Origin: JAGTVG01 sp963820995 | Lineage (GTDB): Bacteria > Bacteroidota > Bacteroidia > Cytophagales > Cyclobacteriaceae | DNA: 64,000 bases | Direction of reading: 5' to 3' | Assembly (NCBI GenBank): GCA_963820995.1 | Contig: CAWGCL010000008.1 | Coordinates: 62,001-126,000 of the forward strand | Part shown: positions 47,577-58,014 of the stretch, one piece after another | Layout: each line of letters begins with the position of its first letter | Position numbering within the stretch: the first letter of the stretch is position 1 | Program-made: the position numbers and the translations under genes | The notes under the pieces: model-generated | The model's database searches: none | The model's input: the letters and a program-made list of their open reading frames with translations, nothing else | Told to the model about the DNA's origin: nothing

Positions 47577-48014
47577 TTAATTGGAAAATTTAATGGTTGA
47601 ATTTAATGATTTAAGATGCTCGATAAAGTCCCTTTCCTTTTTCGGGGAAATTAGGACTTCACCATCAGCATAATTAATCTGAAGTCTCTTAAGAGAATTC
47701 GCGGGGGAAGCTATAAGACTATAACTTCGATTTATAGACCCAATATCATTAATTAGAATTTTGGATTCTGTAAATTTTCCAATTTTAATTATTAGATAAT
47801 TTTTATCAATTACGTAATGAATACCAAACATTATGTATAAGATGAAAGCCAAAATTGGTATCCAAATAATGAAAAGAATTCCTATGTTGAGGAGATCTGG
47901 ATCGCTAAATGCTGCTCTTACTGTAAAAAAGAGAATGGGAAGGATAATTAACCACACAATTCCCCATATTATAGGACTTATTCGAGATCTATATGATATA
48001 GGACTCTGGTTCAT
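47577..48014 (-). CDS. PH-domain membrane protein
   Basis: A 145-residue protein with two N-terminal membrane helices (IIWGIVWLIILPILFFTVRA and IGILFIIWIPILAFILYIMF) followed by a bacterial PH-like domain (HYVIDKNYLIIKIGKFTESK, ILINDIGSINRSYSL, EVLISPKKERDFIEHLK). This is the usual architecture of short bPH_4-type Bacteroidota proteins; function unknown. Frame clean. The attC-like element follows its stop codon on the same strand. Confidence 0.85.
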   Translation of the reverse strand: MNQSPISYRSRISPIIWGIVWLIILPILFFTVRAAFSDPDLLNIGILFIIWIPILAFILYIMFGIHYVIDKNYLIIKIGKFTESKILINDIGSINRSYSLIASPANSLKRLQINYADGEVLISPKKERDFIEHLKSLNSTIKFSN

Positions 48015-48334
48015 TGAAATATTAATAAATATGAGCTATCTGATGTATAAAAACATTACGTTTATATAACATATGATTTTAATTTATTCTAATCAAATAT
48101 AACATTACCTAAAATTATTTTTATAAACCCTAGTATAAATAAAAGCATTTTCAACTCAATGGATCTACCTGGACCATTGCCATCTAAATTCAATCCAAAA
48201 GGCTGAATTATTTTATTGTACCATTTTTACAGAAAATTAGTTTCGATAATATACAAGACAGTACCAGCTGTTCATTCTGCAATATTTTGTTAAATTTGAT
48301 TTCAGCATTTTTTGGAACCTAAATATAGATCCCC
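48015..48334. other. Intergenic region
   Basis: 320 bases between divergent genes, AT-rich, no supported gene. One exact -7 element near the right end (listed). Confidence 0.5.
48291..48298 (+). promoter_or_regulatory. Bacteroidota -7 element before DinB-like gene
   Basis: TAAATTTG, exact TAnnTTTG match, 36 bases before the ATG at 48335. No convincing -33. Confidence 0.5.
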
Positions 48335-48949
48335 ATGAAGCATTTAATGATCACACTATTATTAGTTTCAACATGTATTTTTGATATGTCAGCCCAGGAT
48401 AAAAATACCAAAGAAGATAACTCTAATATGCCTTATTATCAGATCCCGGAATACCCGGATACATATACACCCGAAAACGTAGCTGCCCGGATGATAGACG
48501 GACTTGGCTTCAGATACTATTGGGCAACTGAAGGCCTTACTAAAAAAGACCTTGAATATACCCCTGGAAATGAAGGAAGGAGTACAGGCCATACCATTGA
48601 CCATATATATGGCCTCTCATTTACTATCGTAAATGCCAGCCTGAATCAGCCCAATGTTTTCCCGAACGATAATGAAGAATTGACTTTTGAGCAGAAAAGA
48701 GCACGCACATTGAAGAATATCGAAAAAGCCAGCCAGGTGCTGAAAGATCAAAATGCCAACACCCTTGAAAACAATAAGGTCATTTTTAAAAGCGAAAATG
48801 GAACCAGTGAATATCCCTACTGGAATATGATCAATGGCCCGATCGCAGATGCCATCTACCACACCGGCCAGGTCGTATCTTTCAGAAGATCTTCCGGGAA
48901 TCCGATCAATCCCAACATCCGGGTATTTCTTGGCACGGTCAGTGAATAA
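48335..48949 (+). CDS. Secreted DinB-family protein
   Basis: 204 residues with a signal peptide (MKHLMITLLLVSTCIFDMSAQ). The rest is a four-helix DinB/YfiT-like domain with metal-type histidines in GHTIDHIYGLS (about residue 90) and DAIYHTGQVVSFRRSSGNP (about 175-193). DinB proteins bind a divalent metal; export is unusual but seen in Bacteroidota. Frame clean. Own promoter; followed 57 bases later by the flavoprotein gene. Confidence 0.85.
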   Translation: MKHLMITLLLVSTCIFDMSAQDKNTKEDNSNMPYYQIPEYPDTYTPENVAARMIDGLGFRYYWATEGLTKKDLEYTPGNEGRSTGHTIDHIYGLSFTIVNASLNQPNVFPNDNEELTFEQKRARTLKNIEKASQVLKDQNANTLENNKVIFKSENGTSEYPYWNMINGPIADAIYHTGQVVSFRRSSGNPINPNIRVFLGTVSE

Positions 48950-49006
48950 TTAAGGATGAACCCCTATTTTAAATGAAACTATTGGTAAAATCAGAGCAAT
49001 TGGAAT

Positions 49007-50071
49007 ATGCCCCAGAACAGATCCCCTAAGGAAGATTTTGATGTCATTATTGTAGGAGGTGGGCCGGCTGGTTTAAAATGTGCTCATACTTTGTCAGATT
49101 CAGGGAAGAGCATATTACTTCTTGAAAAGGAACCCATTTTTGGTGATAAATTATGCGCAGGAGGGATGACTACAAATGACCTCAAGATACTGGAGGTGCC
49201 GGATGATATCATCGAACATAAGATTAGCAGAACTTCCCTTCAGTCACCAAAACGAGTTAGTTCAACGCAGGCCCTTAGACCCTTTTTATATACTGTAAAC
49301 CGCAAAAAACTTGGTGCCTGGCAGAAGAGTTTGCTTGACAACACTTCCGTGATCGTTCGCAGTAACACAAAAGTCATTAGAATCAGCAACGATCATGTCT
49401 GCCTTAAGGACGGTAGCAAGATCGGATTTTCATATCTGGTTGGAGCTGAAGGCCAGGCATCAATTGTCCGTAAATATCTGGGTATTCCTGTCCGAAAGAA
49501 ATTAATCGGATTACAGTATGCCATCCCCATGGAAAAAGTTGATCCAAAACTGGAAATACACCTGGACTCCAGGTTGTTCAATGCATGGTATGGATGGATT
49601 TTCCCGCACGAAAACCATATAGCAGTGGGTTGCTGTAGTGATCCAAAGATCCTGCCACCCACCAGACTCAGAAACAATTTTCATCTATGGCTTGAAAAAA
49701 AGAGGATCGACTTCTCCGGGCTGAAACTTGAAACCTATCCCATAAGCTATGATTATCAAGGTGTTCGGTTTGGCAATATTTTTCTTATTGGCGAGGCTGC
49801 CGGAATGGCTTCAGGCCTTACAGGGGAAGGAATATACCAGTCAATGGTTTCAGGTCAAGAAGCTGCCAGAATGATACTGGATCCTCAATATGTCCCGGTA
49901 CAACTTGATAAAGTACTCCGATATAACTCAATTCAGCATAAAATTATGAAACTTTTTAAATCCTCACATATCGTCCGGAACTTCCTGCATGAATTGCTTC
50001 TGGTGGCTATGAACAATAACCGGATTAAAAAGTTCATCCGGACTGCCTTTTCCCCCATGAAAAAGAAATAA
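49007..50071 (+). CDS. FAD-dependent geranylgeranyl-reductase-family oxidoreductase
   Basis: 354 residues. Rossmann FAD motif FDVIIVGGGPAGLKCAHTLS (about 11-30), LLLEKEPIFGDKLCAGGMT, then the FAD-binding GNIFLIGEAAGMASGLTGEGIYQSMVSG block (about 265-290). GEAAG-x(n)-GEGIYQ is typical of COG0644 (geranylgeranyl/digeranylgeranyl reductases and relatives). No partner gene nearby, so the substrate (isoprenoid or quinone-like) is inferred only from the family. Frame clean. Confidence 0.9.
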   Translation: MPQNRSPKEDFDVIIVGGGPAGLKCAHTLSDSGKSILLLEKEPIFGDKLCAGGMTTNDLKILEVPDDIIEHKISRTSLQSPKRVSSTQALRPFLYTVNRKKLGAWQKSLLDNTSVIVRSNTKVIRISNDHVCLKDGSKIGFSYLVGAEGQASIVRKYLGIPVRKKLIGLQYAIPMEKVDPKLEIHLDSRLFNAWYGWIFPHENHIAVGCCSDPKILPPTRLRNNFHLWLEKKRIDFSGLKLETYPISYDYQGVRFGNIFLIGEAAGMASGLTGEGIYQSMVSGQEAARMILDPQYVPVQLDKVLRYNSIQHKIMKLFKSSHIVRNFLHELLLVAMNNNRIKKFIRTAFSPMKKK

Positions 50072-50124
50072 TATATTTAGAAGAGTATCTGCCTGATAAC
50101 TAACTGTTGGCGAACAGGTCCGGG

Positions 50125-50499
50125 TTAATAAACAATTAATTCAACTGGTATTTTGAGGATATCCCTGAAATCATCCCCTGACTCCTGCATATCCTCATCT
50201 TCTAGTTCATAATACCACTGTACAGCCACATTCTTTCCTGTTCTAAACAATTTCTCAAACCTTCTGAAAATTTCAAGGAGGTATTTTGAGGAACTCGTAT
50301 TGAAATATTCTAACTTAACAACAAATATGGTGTTTTCAGCAGGGGATTTAATATAATTATCAATCCACTCCATGACAGGTTCATATAGATCAGCAGAATT
50401 TTCTGGAATTGATTTTCCGGAAAATTCCATCTCCCCGCTTTCTGCATCTAATTTTATAGATGGTGTTTTATCACTGCCTTCCATGTAAAAATTTTTCAT
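50125..50499 (-). CDS. siaC: SiaC-family regulatory phosphoprotein (DUF1987)
   Basis: A 124-residue single-domain protein. The DUF1987/SiaC family motif VVKLEYFNTSSSKYLLEIF contains Thr68, the same position that is phosphorylated in Pseudomonas SiaC. N-terminal KTPSIKLDAESGEMEFSGKS is also typical. SiaB phosphorylates and SiaA dephosphorylates SiaC in that system; the dephosphorylated form activates a diguanylate cyclase, SiaD. Here the gene is 9 bases downstream of the SiaB-like kinase in one operon, but SiaA and SiaD are not in the window. Confidence 0.9.
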   Translation of the reverse strand: MKNFYMEGSDKTPSIKLDAESGEMEFSGKSIPENSADLYEPVMEWIDNYIKSPAENTIFVVKLEYFNTSSSKYLLEIFRRFEKLFRTGKNVAVQWYYELEDEDMQESGDDFRDILKIPVELIVY

Positions 50500-50508
50500 A
50501 ACGCAAAT

Positions 50509-51048
50509 TTACTGCTCAACCTTTATTTGAACACCTAATCGAAACAATGAATTCTCTTTATCTACCTTGGAAAATTCGTATTCCAAATTCCCATTCGACT
50601 TTCTGATTATATTTATCAATCCCAGGCCAGCTCCTCCTTTTATAGAGAAACCGCCATTATCCAATGTTTTTCTATAGGTCCTGGTGATATCTTCATCACT
50701 CATTGATAAATATCCATCCAGTTTGGAGACCAGGTTATTTACTTCCTTGGTTTTAATAAAATTTTCAGTAATAATAAAATAATCATTTCCCCGCATAAAT
50801 AAGAAGAATTTAAATGACTGGTGATCGACTACACTGAAATCCTCCCCATGATTAAAAATATTCTGTAAGATCTCTATCAGAACATTAACGATACGCTTTA
50901 CAATAGTGCTGTTACTCTCAATTATTCTCAATTTGGTTTCCGACATCTCAAGAATCAAATCAATCATTTCATGGGTAGGTTTACCCATGTAGGAGAAAAC
51001 AACTTTATCGCTTCTCTTATTCAACTCCATCTCCGTAAATCCACTCAT
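50509..51048 (-). CDS. siaB: SiaB-like GHKL protein kinase
   Basis: 179 residues, first gene of the two-gene operon. HATPase-type N-box IEILQNIFNHGEDF (about 58-71) and G-box GGAGLGLINIIRKS (about 145-158) are visible; the N-terminal FSYMGKPTHEMIDLILEMSE is typical of SiaB. It should phosphorylate SiaC on Thr68. No membrane segment, so cytoplasmic. The closest non-consensus -7 (TATCTTTA) lies about 30 bases upstream. Identity supported strongly by the adjacent SiaC gene. Confidence 0.88.
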   Translation of the reverse strand: MSGFTEMELNKRSDKVVFSYMGKPTHEMIDLILEMSETKLRIIESNSTIVKRIVNVLIEILQNIFNHGEDFSVVDHQSFKFFLFMRGNDYFIITENFIKTKEVNNLVSKLDGYLSMSDEDITRTYRKTLDNGGFSIKGGAGLGLINIIRKSNGNLEYEFSKVDKENSLFRLGVQIKVEQ

Positions 51049-51260
51049 AAGAAAATTACTGCATTTCTAGGCTAAAGATAAGAGGATTTCTTGATTAGGC
51101 CCAATATTTTCTTCAATAAATTACATTTTTGTCAGAATTTTGTCCTTTCCAGTCACAATAAATGGACCGCAATAATTTAATTGGAGCATATTATACATTA
51201 AATTTTTTTTGAAATGGATATTTCTATATTTTAGCGGCGGTTTTCTAAAATCTAAACTAT

Positions 51261-52844
51261 ATGGATGCTGGACTTATACTAATGTTAGTTGCCTGGGTTG
51301 TTGTAGGCGCATGGATATCGATCATTATATTTTCTCAAAAGAAATACCACCCAAAAGCCCTTTTTACATTGTTTTTTGCTGAAATGTGGGAAAGGTTCAA
51401 TTTCTATGGGATGAGAGCGATACTCACTCTTTACATGATCAAGGTCTTATTCGATCATATGTCTCAAACCGATGCAGATGAACGGGCTATTGGAATTTAT
51501 GGCGCATATAATGCCCTTGTTTACCTGACCCCTGTTCTGGGAGGCATGCTGGCAGATAAGATATTGGGATTCCGAAGATCCATAGTGTGGGGAGGAATAT
51601 TGATGGCATGCGGACAAGTAATGCTCATATTTTCAGATACCTTCCAGATTATCGTTGAAAATGACCTTTTCTTTATCGGATTATCCCTAATCGTCGTAGG
51701 TAACGGATATTTTAAACCTAACATATCCAGTTTCCTGGGAACTTTTTATGATAAGAACGATCCACGCAAAGATGGTGCTTTTACCATATTTTATATGGGT
51801 ATCAATGTAGGTGCTTTCCTTGCACCAATTACCTGTGGATACCTCGGTGAGACTTATGACTGGGACTGGGGATTCGGTTTAGCTGCTGCTGGTATGTTGG
51901 CCGGGCTCTTTGCCTTCAGAAAGAACATTATGAACTTTGCCGACAAAGGATTATCTCCTAAACCTGAATTTATTAAAAAGAAGATTCTACTAGGTTTAAA
52001 ACCAACCAATTTAATACTGATTGGCTCTGTACTTGTCACCCCTCTAATTGCCCTGTTGTTAAATGTTAATGAATCAATGACCCTGATATTAACGATACTA
52101 GGCGTTTTAGTAATCGGTTATTTATTATATGAAGCAATATTTAAACTGGATAAAGTAGAAGGTCAAAGGCTGGCTGTTGTAATTATTCTGGCTTTTTTCC
52201 ATACGCTTTTCTGGGCCTTTTTTGAACAGGCAGGAAGTTCACTTACCTTATTTACAGAAAGGAATGTGGACAGGACTTTCTTTGGGAGCGAGTTAAAAAC
52301 ATCAATATTCCAGAGTGTAAATCCATTGTTCATCATAACACTAGCCCCTGCATTTACCTGGTTGTGGGCAAAGCTTAACAAACTGAGGATGGACCCATAT
52401 ACCCCATTTAAATTTGCCTGGGGGCTATTGCAACTGGGCCTCGGATTTGGTGTCCTTGTTTTGGGAGCCAAATTATTTGCTTCATCCTCAGGCATGGTAC
52501 CCCTGGCTTTCCTCGTCATTGCATATTTTCTGCATACTACCGGGGAATTGTGCCTTTCTCCAGTTGGTTTATCCATGGTTACCAAATTATCACCAGGTAG
52601 AATTGTAGGTTTTGTTATGGGTGCATGGTTTTTATCTATATCGTTTGCGCACCACCTGGCTGCGTTTATAGCTAAGCTGACAGCTGCACCGGAAGTTGGA
52701 AATGGTGAAGTTGCTTCTCCTCTTGTAACCCTTCCTATTTATACGGATGTATATTGGCAAAGCACCTTATTTATCATAGGGGCTGCGGGTTTATTATTCT
52801 TACTTGCATACCCTATAAAGAAAATGATGCATGGTATACATTAA
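51261..52844 (+). CDS. POT-family peptide MFS transporter
   Basis: Proton-dependent oligopeptide transporter of 527 residues with 12-14 hydrophobic helices. The POT signature FAEMWERFNFYGMRAILTLYM (about residues 38-58) carries the ExxER motif with F/Y, and GGMLADKILGFRRSI, GNGYFKPNISSFLGTFYD and FEQAGSSLT follow. Imports di- or tripeptides with protons, possibly other solutes. A near -7 element TATATTTT lies about 30 bases upstream. Single gene, frame clean. Confidence 0.95.
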   Translation: MDAGLILMLVAWVVVGAWISIIIFSQKKYHPKALFTLFFAEMWERFNFYGMRAILTLYMIKVLFDHMSQTDADERAIGIYGAYNALVYLTPVLGGMLADKILGFRRSIVWGGILMACGQVMLIFSDTFQIIVENDLFFIGLSLIVVGNGYFKPNISSFLGTFYDKNDPRKDGAFTIFYMGINVGAFLAPITCGYLGETYDWDWGFGLAAAGMLAGLFAFRKNIMNFADKGLSPKPEFIKKKILLGLKPTNLILIGSVLVTPLIALLLNVNESMTLILTILGVLVIGYLLYEAIFKLDKVEGQRLAVVIILAFFHTLFWAFFEQAGSSLTLFTERNVDRTFFGSELKTSIFQSVNPLFIITLAPAFTWLWAKLNKLRMDPYTPFKFAWGLLQLGLGFGVLVLGAKLFASSSGMVPLAFLVIAYFLHTTGELCLSPVGLSMVTKLSPGRIVGFVMGAWFLSISFAHHLAAFIAKLTAAPEVGNGEVASPLVTLPIYTDVYWQSTLFIIGAAGLLFLLAYPIKKMMHGIH

Positions 52845-53022
52845 TACCATTTAATCTTATAGAATTTGGGGTATAATAGAAAATATTCTTTTAAAATAGG
52901 CTCAAAAAGCAGTATCAAATATTAAAATCTTGGAAAAAAAAATAATTTTGATTAGCTTTTAGGGTGACATAGCCATGTGGCGTTGGTGTAATAAAGTCTC
53001 TATCTAATAAAATTCAAATATA

Positions 53023-54622
53023 ATGATTGAAACAGGAATCAGATCTAAAAAATCCGACCTATACTCATTAGGTCTAAAATCAGGAAGAATCCACTGGAAC
53101 TATTCTCCAAGTGAACTATATGAAGAATCCTTACGCAAACGAGAAGGCATCATAACAGACCGTGGATCACTGCTCGTTGATACAAGTTTCTTTACCGGAA
53201 GGGCACCAAAAGACAAATATGTTGTAAAAGATGGTAAAACTGAAGACATAATCTGGTGGGGGAACGTCAACCAACCTATTTCCCCGGAACACTTTGATGA
53301 TCTTTACAATGAAATGATCAAATATCTGTATGGCAAGGAACTATATGTAAGGGAAGGTTTTGCTGGAGCGGATAACAACTACAGGTTAAAATGCCGGTTC
53401 GTGAATACAATGGCATGGCAAAACCTCTTCTGCTACAATATGTTCATCAGGCCGAACAAAGAAGATTTTGAAAGTTTTGTGCCAGATTTTACCGTAATTT
53501 CTGCACCTGAATTCACTGCGGATCCTCAGCGTTTCGGCTTGAGACAGAGCAATTTCGCCATCGTGAATATGACCAAAAATATTATGATCATTGGTGGTAC
53601 AGGATATGCCGGTGAAATTAAGAAGGGAATATTTGGTTTAATGAATTACCTCCTTCCACAACGCGACGTACTTCCAATGCACTGCTCAGCCAACGTAGGT
53701 AAAGATGGTGATACGGCCATTTTCTTCGGCCTATCAGGTACAGGAAAAACCACCCTTTCCGCCGACCCTGAAAGAGGATTGATCGGGGATGATGAACATG
53801 GATGGACGGATGCTACGATATTTAATTTTGAGGGAGGATGCTATGCCAAAACTGTTGATCTTTCCGAAGAAAAAGAACCCGACATTTGGAATGCCATAAA
53901 GTTTGGTGCAATTGAGGAGAATTCCAGTTTTTATCCAAAAACCAGAACGGTAAACTACTCTGATACAAGAGTAACAGAAAACACAAGGGTATCTTATCCC
54001 ATAAATCATATTAAAAATGCGGTGCATCCTTCAATAGCAGGAATACCTAAAAATATATTTTTCCTTGCAGCCGATGCGTTTGGCGTTTACCTCCAATTTC
54101 AAAACTAAGTCCTGGGCAGGCCATGTACCACTTTATCAGTGGGTATACGGCTAAAGTGCCGGAACAGAAATGGGCGTAGTTGATCCAGTAACAACATTCT
54201 CGGCATGCTTTGGTGCTGCTTTCTTACCCTTACACCCAACAAAATATGCCGAAATGTTAGGGAAAAAAATGAAAAAGATAAAGTAAATGTCTGGTTTATT
54301 AATACTGGATGGGTAGGTGGAAATATGGTGTAGGTAATAGGATTGATTTAAAATATACACGAGCCATGATCACGGCAGCTCTTGAAGATAAGCTGACTAT
54401 GTTGATTATCATGAAGGATCAATGCTTGGCACTCAGATACCAACGACCTGTCCGGGAGTTCCTTCTGAGTTGTTGCGTCCAAAGAACAACTGGGCAGATG
54501 AAGAAGAATTCTATAAAACAGCCGAAAAACTAGTTGATGAGTTCAATCAGAACTTTGAAAAGTACAAGGATTTTGCAAATGAAGAGATCCTTGCTGCGGC
54601 ACCCAAGAGATATAAAAGATAA
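53023..54622 (+). CDS. pckA: ATP-dependent phosphoenolpyruvate carboxykinase (five frameshifts)
   Basis: First step of gluconeogenesis from oxaloacetate. ATG 53023 to about 54090 is clean: TDRGSLLVDTSFFTGRAPKD, YAGEIKKGIFGLMNYLLPQR, the P-loop GLSGTGKTTLSADPERGLIG, DDEHGW and IFFLAADAFGV. Beyond 54090 five frame changes (about 54090, 54157, 54275, 54325, 54400) are needed to read LSPGQAMYHFISGYTAKV, TTFSACFGAAFLPLHP, VWFINTGWVGG, RIDLKYTRAMITAAL and GTQIPTTCPGVPSELL, ending LAAAPKRYKR. Length about 533 residues, normal. All motifs survive, so sequencing error is likely. Confidence 0.96.
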
Positions 54623-54662
54623 TAACTCTTCGTGCTTGAATTAATTTGAAATTCAGTAGTTC

Positions 54663-55287
54663 CTGAAAACGCATAAGTCTGAATTTACCTGGCTTTTCAA
54701 GGCACCATTAACAATAGATAATGGATTGAGCTCCTTCTAAAGCCAGGTATTTCTGATATAAACGACCTGTCTGATTATATTCAAAAAGAAACTATCAGGG
54801 CAAATAAGAAATTTGCATACGGCGGGTATCTGGAAGAACGGAGCTTATATAAAAATGCTAAACTTTTTGGATCAGTTGACCCCCGGACCATTCATATTGG
54901 CCTTGATATCTGGAGTGTTGCAGGAACACCCATAATTATCCCCATTGATGGCTATATCCATAGTTTTCAGAATAATAAATCAAGTGGCGATTATGGCCCT
55001 ACAATTATCACAAAGCATCTTTTAGGAAGCAATCATTTTTCCTCTTATTCGGCCATTTAAGCCATATCAGCTTACTTAACTTGGAAGAAGGTAAATTCAT
55101 CAAAAAAGGTGAAAAACTGGCCGATTTGGGTACCTTTGAAGAGAATGGGAACTGGCCTCCACATCTGCATTTCCAGATTGTCAAGAATATGGAAGGATAC
55201 AGGGGAGATTATCCGGGTGTGGCCAGGAAATCTGAATTGAACCACTATTGCGATAATTGCCCGGATCCAATGATCATTTTTAATTAG
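54663..55287 (+). CDS. M23-family peptidoglycan metallopeptidase (frameshifted, 5' end uncertain)
   Basis: Peptidase fragments in two or more frames. From about 54740 it reads KPGISDINDLSDYIQKETIR, AYGGYLEERSLYKNAKLFG, TIHIGLDIWSVAGTPIIIPI, DGYIHSFQNNKSSGDYGPTI, and after a frameshift near 55050 HLSHISLLNLEEGKFIKKGE, then WPPHLHFQIV. The HxGxDIW and HLHF zinc motifs are those of M23 (LytM) endopeptidases. N-terminus lies before 54740 in another frame; no signal peptide found, so the start is a rough guess. Follows pckA by about 40-70 bases and precedes the TrpF-like gene by 6 bases. Confidence 0.8.
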
Positions 55288-55293
55288 TTAGTC

Positions 55294-55937
55294 ATGTCAT
55301 TAAAAACAGAAGTTAAAGTTGGTAACATCAGTAATTTAAGTGATGCCCGCTATTGTGCTGGGATGGGGGTACAGTATTTAGGATTTTCAATGGACAGAAA
55401 TACTGAGCATTATATTGATCAGAAAACACTAAAAACCATTAAGGAATGGATAGTGGGTCCAACAATTGTAGGAGAATTTTCGGATCTGGATCCATTGGTA
55501 AATAATTCCACATTACTGGAGGACTTAGATTTCATTGAAATTGCAGAACCAGTTTTAATTGATACATATACAAAGGTAAATCTCCCCCTAATTTTAAAAA
55601 TGGATATAGCATCTTTCGAATCAGTACAGGAATTGGAAGGGATAATGTCCCAGACAAAAGACAGGGTGCTCTTTTTTCTTTTAGACAGATCCAAAGGATG
55701 TTTAATACAGGAAATGGATATTGTAAGGCTGGCATCTAAGTATAAAATTATGATTGGTTTCGGGATTGATAAACATAGTATTCACACATGGATCGATGGA
55801 ACGGATATATTCGGAATTTCTCTCAAAGGGGAACAGAAATCAAGCCCGGTTTTAAGGATTATGATGAATTGGCTGATATTCTCGAAGAGATCGAGACAAG
55901 AAGAGTAAGTTTGCAAAATAATAATGAAACAATTTGA
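55294..55937 (+). CDS. Phosphoribosylanthranilate-isomerase-like protein (one frameshift)
   Basis: About 214 residues of TIM-barrel type. The N-terminus KVGNISNLSDARYCAGMGVQYLGF is the TrpF beta1 motif with a catalytic-type Cys in YCAGMG; GPTIVGEFSDLDP is in the position of the family substrate loop. The frame changes near 55845 to finish GFKDYDELADILEEIETRRV. Divergent TrpF relatives of this kind occur in Bacteroidota outside trp operons; no other tryptophan gene is here, so a trp role is doubtful. Start ATG at 55294, 6 bases after the M23 stop. Confidence 0.72.
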
Positions 55938-55969
55938 GTAGAACTGTTAATAAAACTAAAGTTGAAAGT

Positions 55970-57669
55970 ATGAATTATACTTGATAAACTGATCTTAGGT
56001 GTATTCAGATTATTCATCGAGTGCTTGTGGTAATGATAAAAACAGGGAGACCACATTCAGTATTTCAGATAATTTATCTGAAGACAAACGTGCTGAATTC
56101 GAGTTCATGGTGAGTGAAAAAATTAAGGAATATACACGTTCATCGCTTGACTCGACGAGATCGTATCATTAGGAGTAGACCATGTTTTCATGAGTGCAGA
56201 TTTAACGAAAGTTTACAATGATGTTGATAACCAGCGTTTGTGGTGTGAAGAAAAAACAGGCAGGAGCTAATAAAAATCATTGAAGGATCCTACTATGAAG
56301 GCCTGGACCCAAATGACTATGATATTAAATCCATCAAACAGCTATATCAGGAAAGAAATGATGATTTGGAAACTGAGGCCGTTCGTCTTGCGAAACTTGA
56401 TGTTTTGATGACTGACGCCATAATGCTATATGCATTTCACATGATACAGGGAGAGAGCGAACCCTGAAAGTCTGGATCCCAACTGGAATTACAGCAAGCG
56501 TGATATGCCCGAAGATATAGATTTGAAACTTATCTCCCGATTAAAGGAACGATCCCTTGCTGATTCTATTAAAGTTTTACGTCCGGCAATACCCACGCAT
56601 AACCGCTATAGAAAATGGTTTGTCCATTATGATTCGCTTAAAAACAATGATGGGAAAATTACTCAATTAGAATATCCGGGGGAACCCCTGAAATTGGGAG
56701 ATTCTTCTGCTTTGGTTTCAGAGCTTAAAAAACATCTTAAAAATTTTAATGTTTCCGGAGTATCAGAGGATGACGGATACTTTGATGAAACCCTGGAGGC
56801 TACACTTATTGATTTCCAAACACATTTTGGATTTATCCGCAGATGGCATTGCTGGTGAAAGTACATTTGAGGCATTGAATACTTCCATAAATGAGCGTAT
56901 GAACATGATCCGTGTAAATATGGAAAGATGTAGATGGATTTACAATTTGCCTCCCAGTGAATTCTTATTAGTAAATATCGCTGACTTCCATCTATATATA
57001 TTCCGTGAGGGAGTCATAGATTATTTTTCCAAGGTCATGAGGGGGGAAAGAGCATCATGAGATGTCTATTTTGACCTCCAACATTCAATATGTTGGATTT
57101 AATCCTACATGGACAGTCCCATACTCAATAGCGACAAAGGAAACCCTCCCAAAACTTAAGCGTGATCCTAACTATTTAGGGAATCGAAACATGACCTTAT
57201 TGCGAAATGGGAAAGAAATTGATCAAGCCTCTGTTGATTTCAGCAAATACTCAAGAAAATAATTTCCCCTTTACGATTCGACAGGAACCGGGAATATACA
57301 ATGCACTTGGCAGAATGAAATTTATCTTCCCGAACAAGTATTCCGTTTATTTACATGATACACCTTCAAAAATCTTATTTTGAAAAATCAGAACGGAACT
57401 TTAGTCATGGCTGTGTTCTGTGTTCAAAATCCACAATTGCTTGCTGAACAGCTTTTAGGAGATAGAAAATTATGATCAGAATGAAATAAAACGAAGTATT
57501 AATAACTGAAAAGGAAACAATTGTCCATCTTAAGAATAAGATGACTGTCATGTTGATGTATTGGACCTGTTATGAAAACCATGAAAATGGTAAAATGTAT
57601 TTTTATAAAGACGTTTACAACAGGGATCGGGTAATTCTTAAAGAACTATTAAAAAACAAACAGATATAA
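55970..57669 (+). CDS. L,D-transpeptidase lipoprotein, YcbB type (many frameshifts)
   Basis: Peptidoglycan 3-3 cross-linking enzyme. About 560 residues after at least six frame corrections. A lipoprotein signal ends SSACG (about 56020-56030). The N-terminal domain reads EGLDPNDYDIKSIKQLYQER, VLMTDAIMLYAFHMIQG, then the peptidoglycan-binding repeat EPLKLGDSSALVSELKKHL, followed by VNMERCRWIYNLPPSEFLLV. The catalytic domain has VYLHDTPSK and, near 57405, SHGC with the active-site Cys. Ends LKELLKNKQ near 57669. Frame breaks are too regular to be a simple pseudogene and match the local error pattern. Downstream of M23 in a cell-wall group. Confidence 0.8.
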
Positions 57670-57776
57670 TACAACAACCTTACAATATAGCCATACATCT
57701 CTATCTACTTGTTTTGATGTATTATTTGAACAAATCAACTTGAGATCCATAATGAAATCCAGAGATTAGAAAGTAA

Positions 57777-58014
57777 ATGATATTTTATTTATATCCTAAT
57801 TGCTCCGGCAATAAATATAGAACACGTGTATATCGTAACTAAAGAAATGTAAAAATTATTGACATCTACCTGAAACATGCGACCAATATAAATACCAGAA
57901 TTGAATTTGGCGTAGCTTAAGATTAATCTGCACAGTGAGGTGTATGGAAATTATGAATTGGACCTTCCATTCTCTAGTTTACTGTCATGGTATGAATCCG
58001 AAGAGAAAAACTAA
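57777..58014 (+). CDS. Unrecognised small protein (frameshifted)
   Basis: About 80 residues in at least two frames. ATG 57777 gives MIFYLYPNCSGNKYRTRVYR, an in-frame stop, then RNVKIIDIYLKHATNINTRI, EFGVA; after a frameshift it continues LKINLHSEVYGNYELDLPFS, SLLSWYESEEKN and stops at 58012-58014. The two-part join is coherent, so a small gene is likely. I do not recognise the family. It overlaps the convergent flippase-like gene end by 4 bases, as other neighbouring genes do. Confidence 0.45.

Noticed and set aside
52163..52585. 140-codon open frame opposite the POT transporter
   Set aside because: Antisense to conserved transporter helices.
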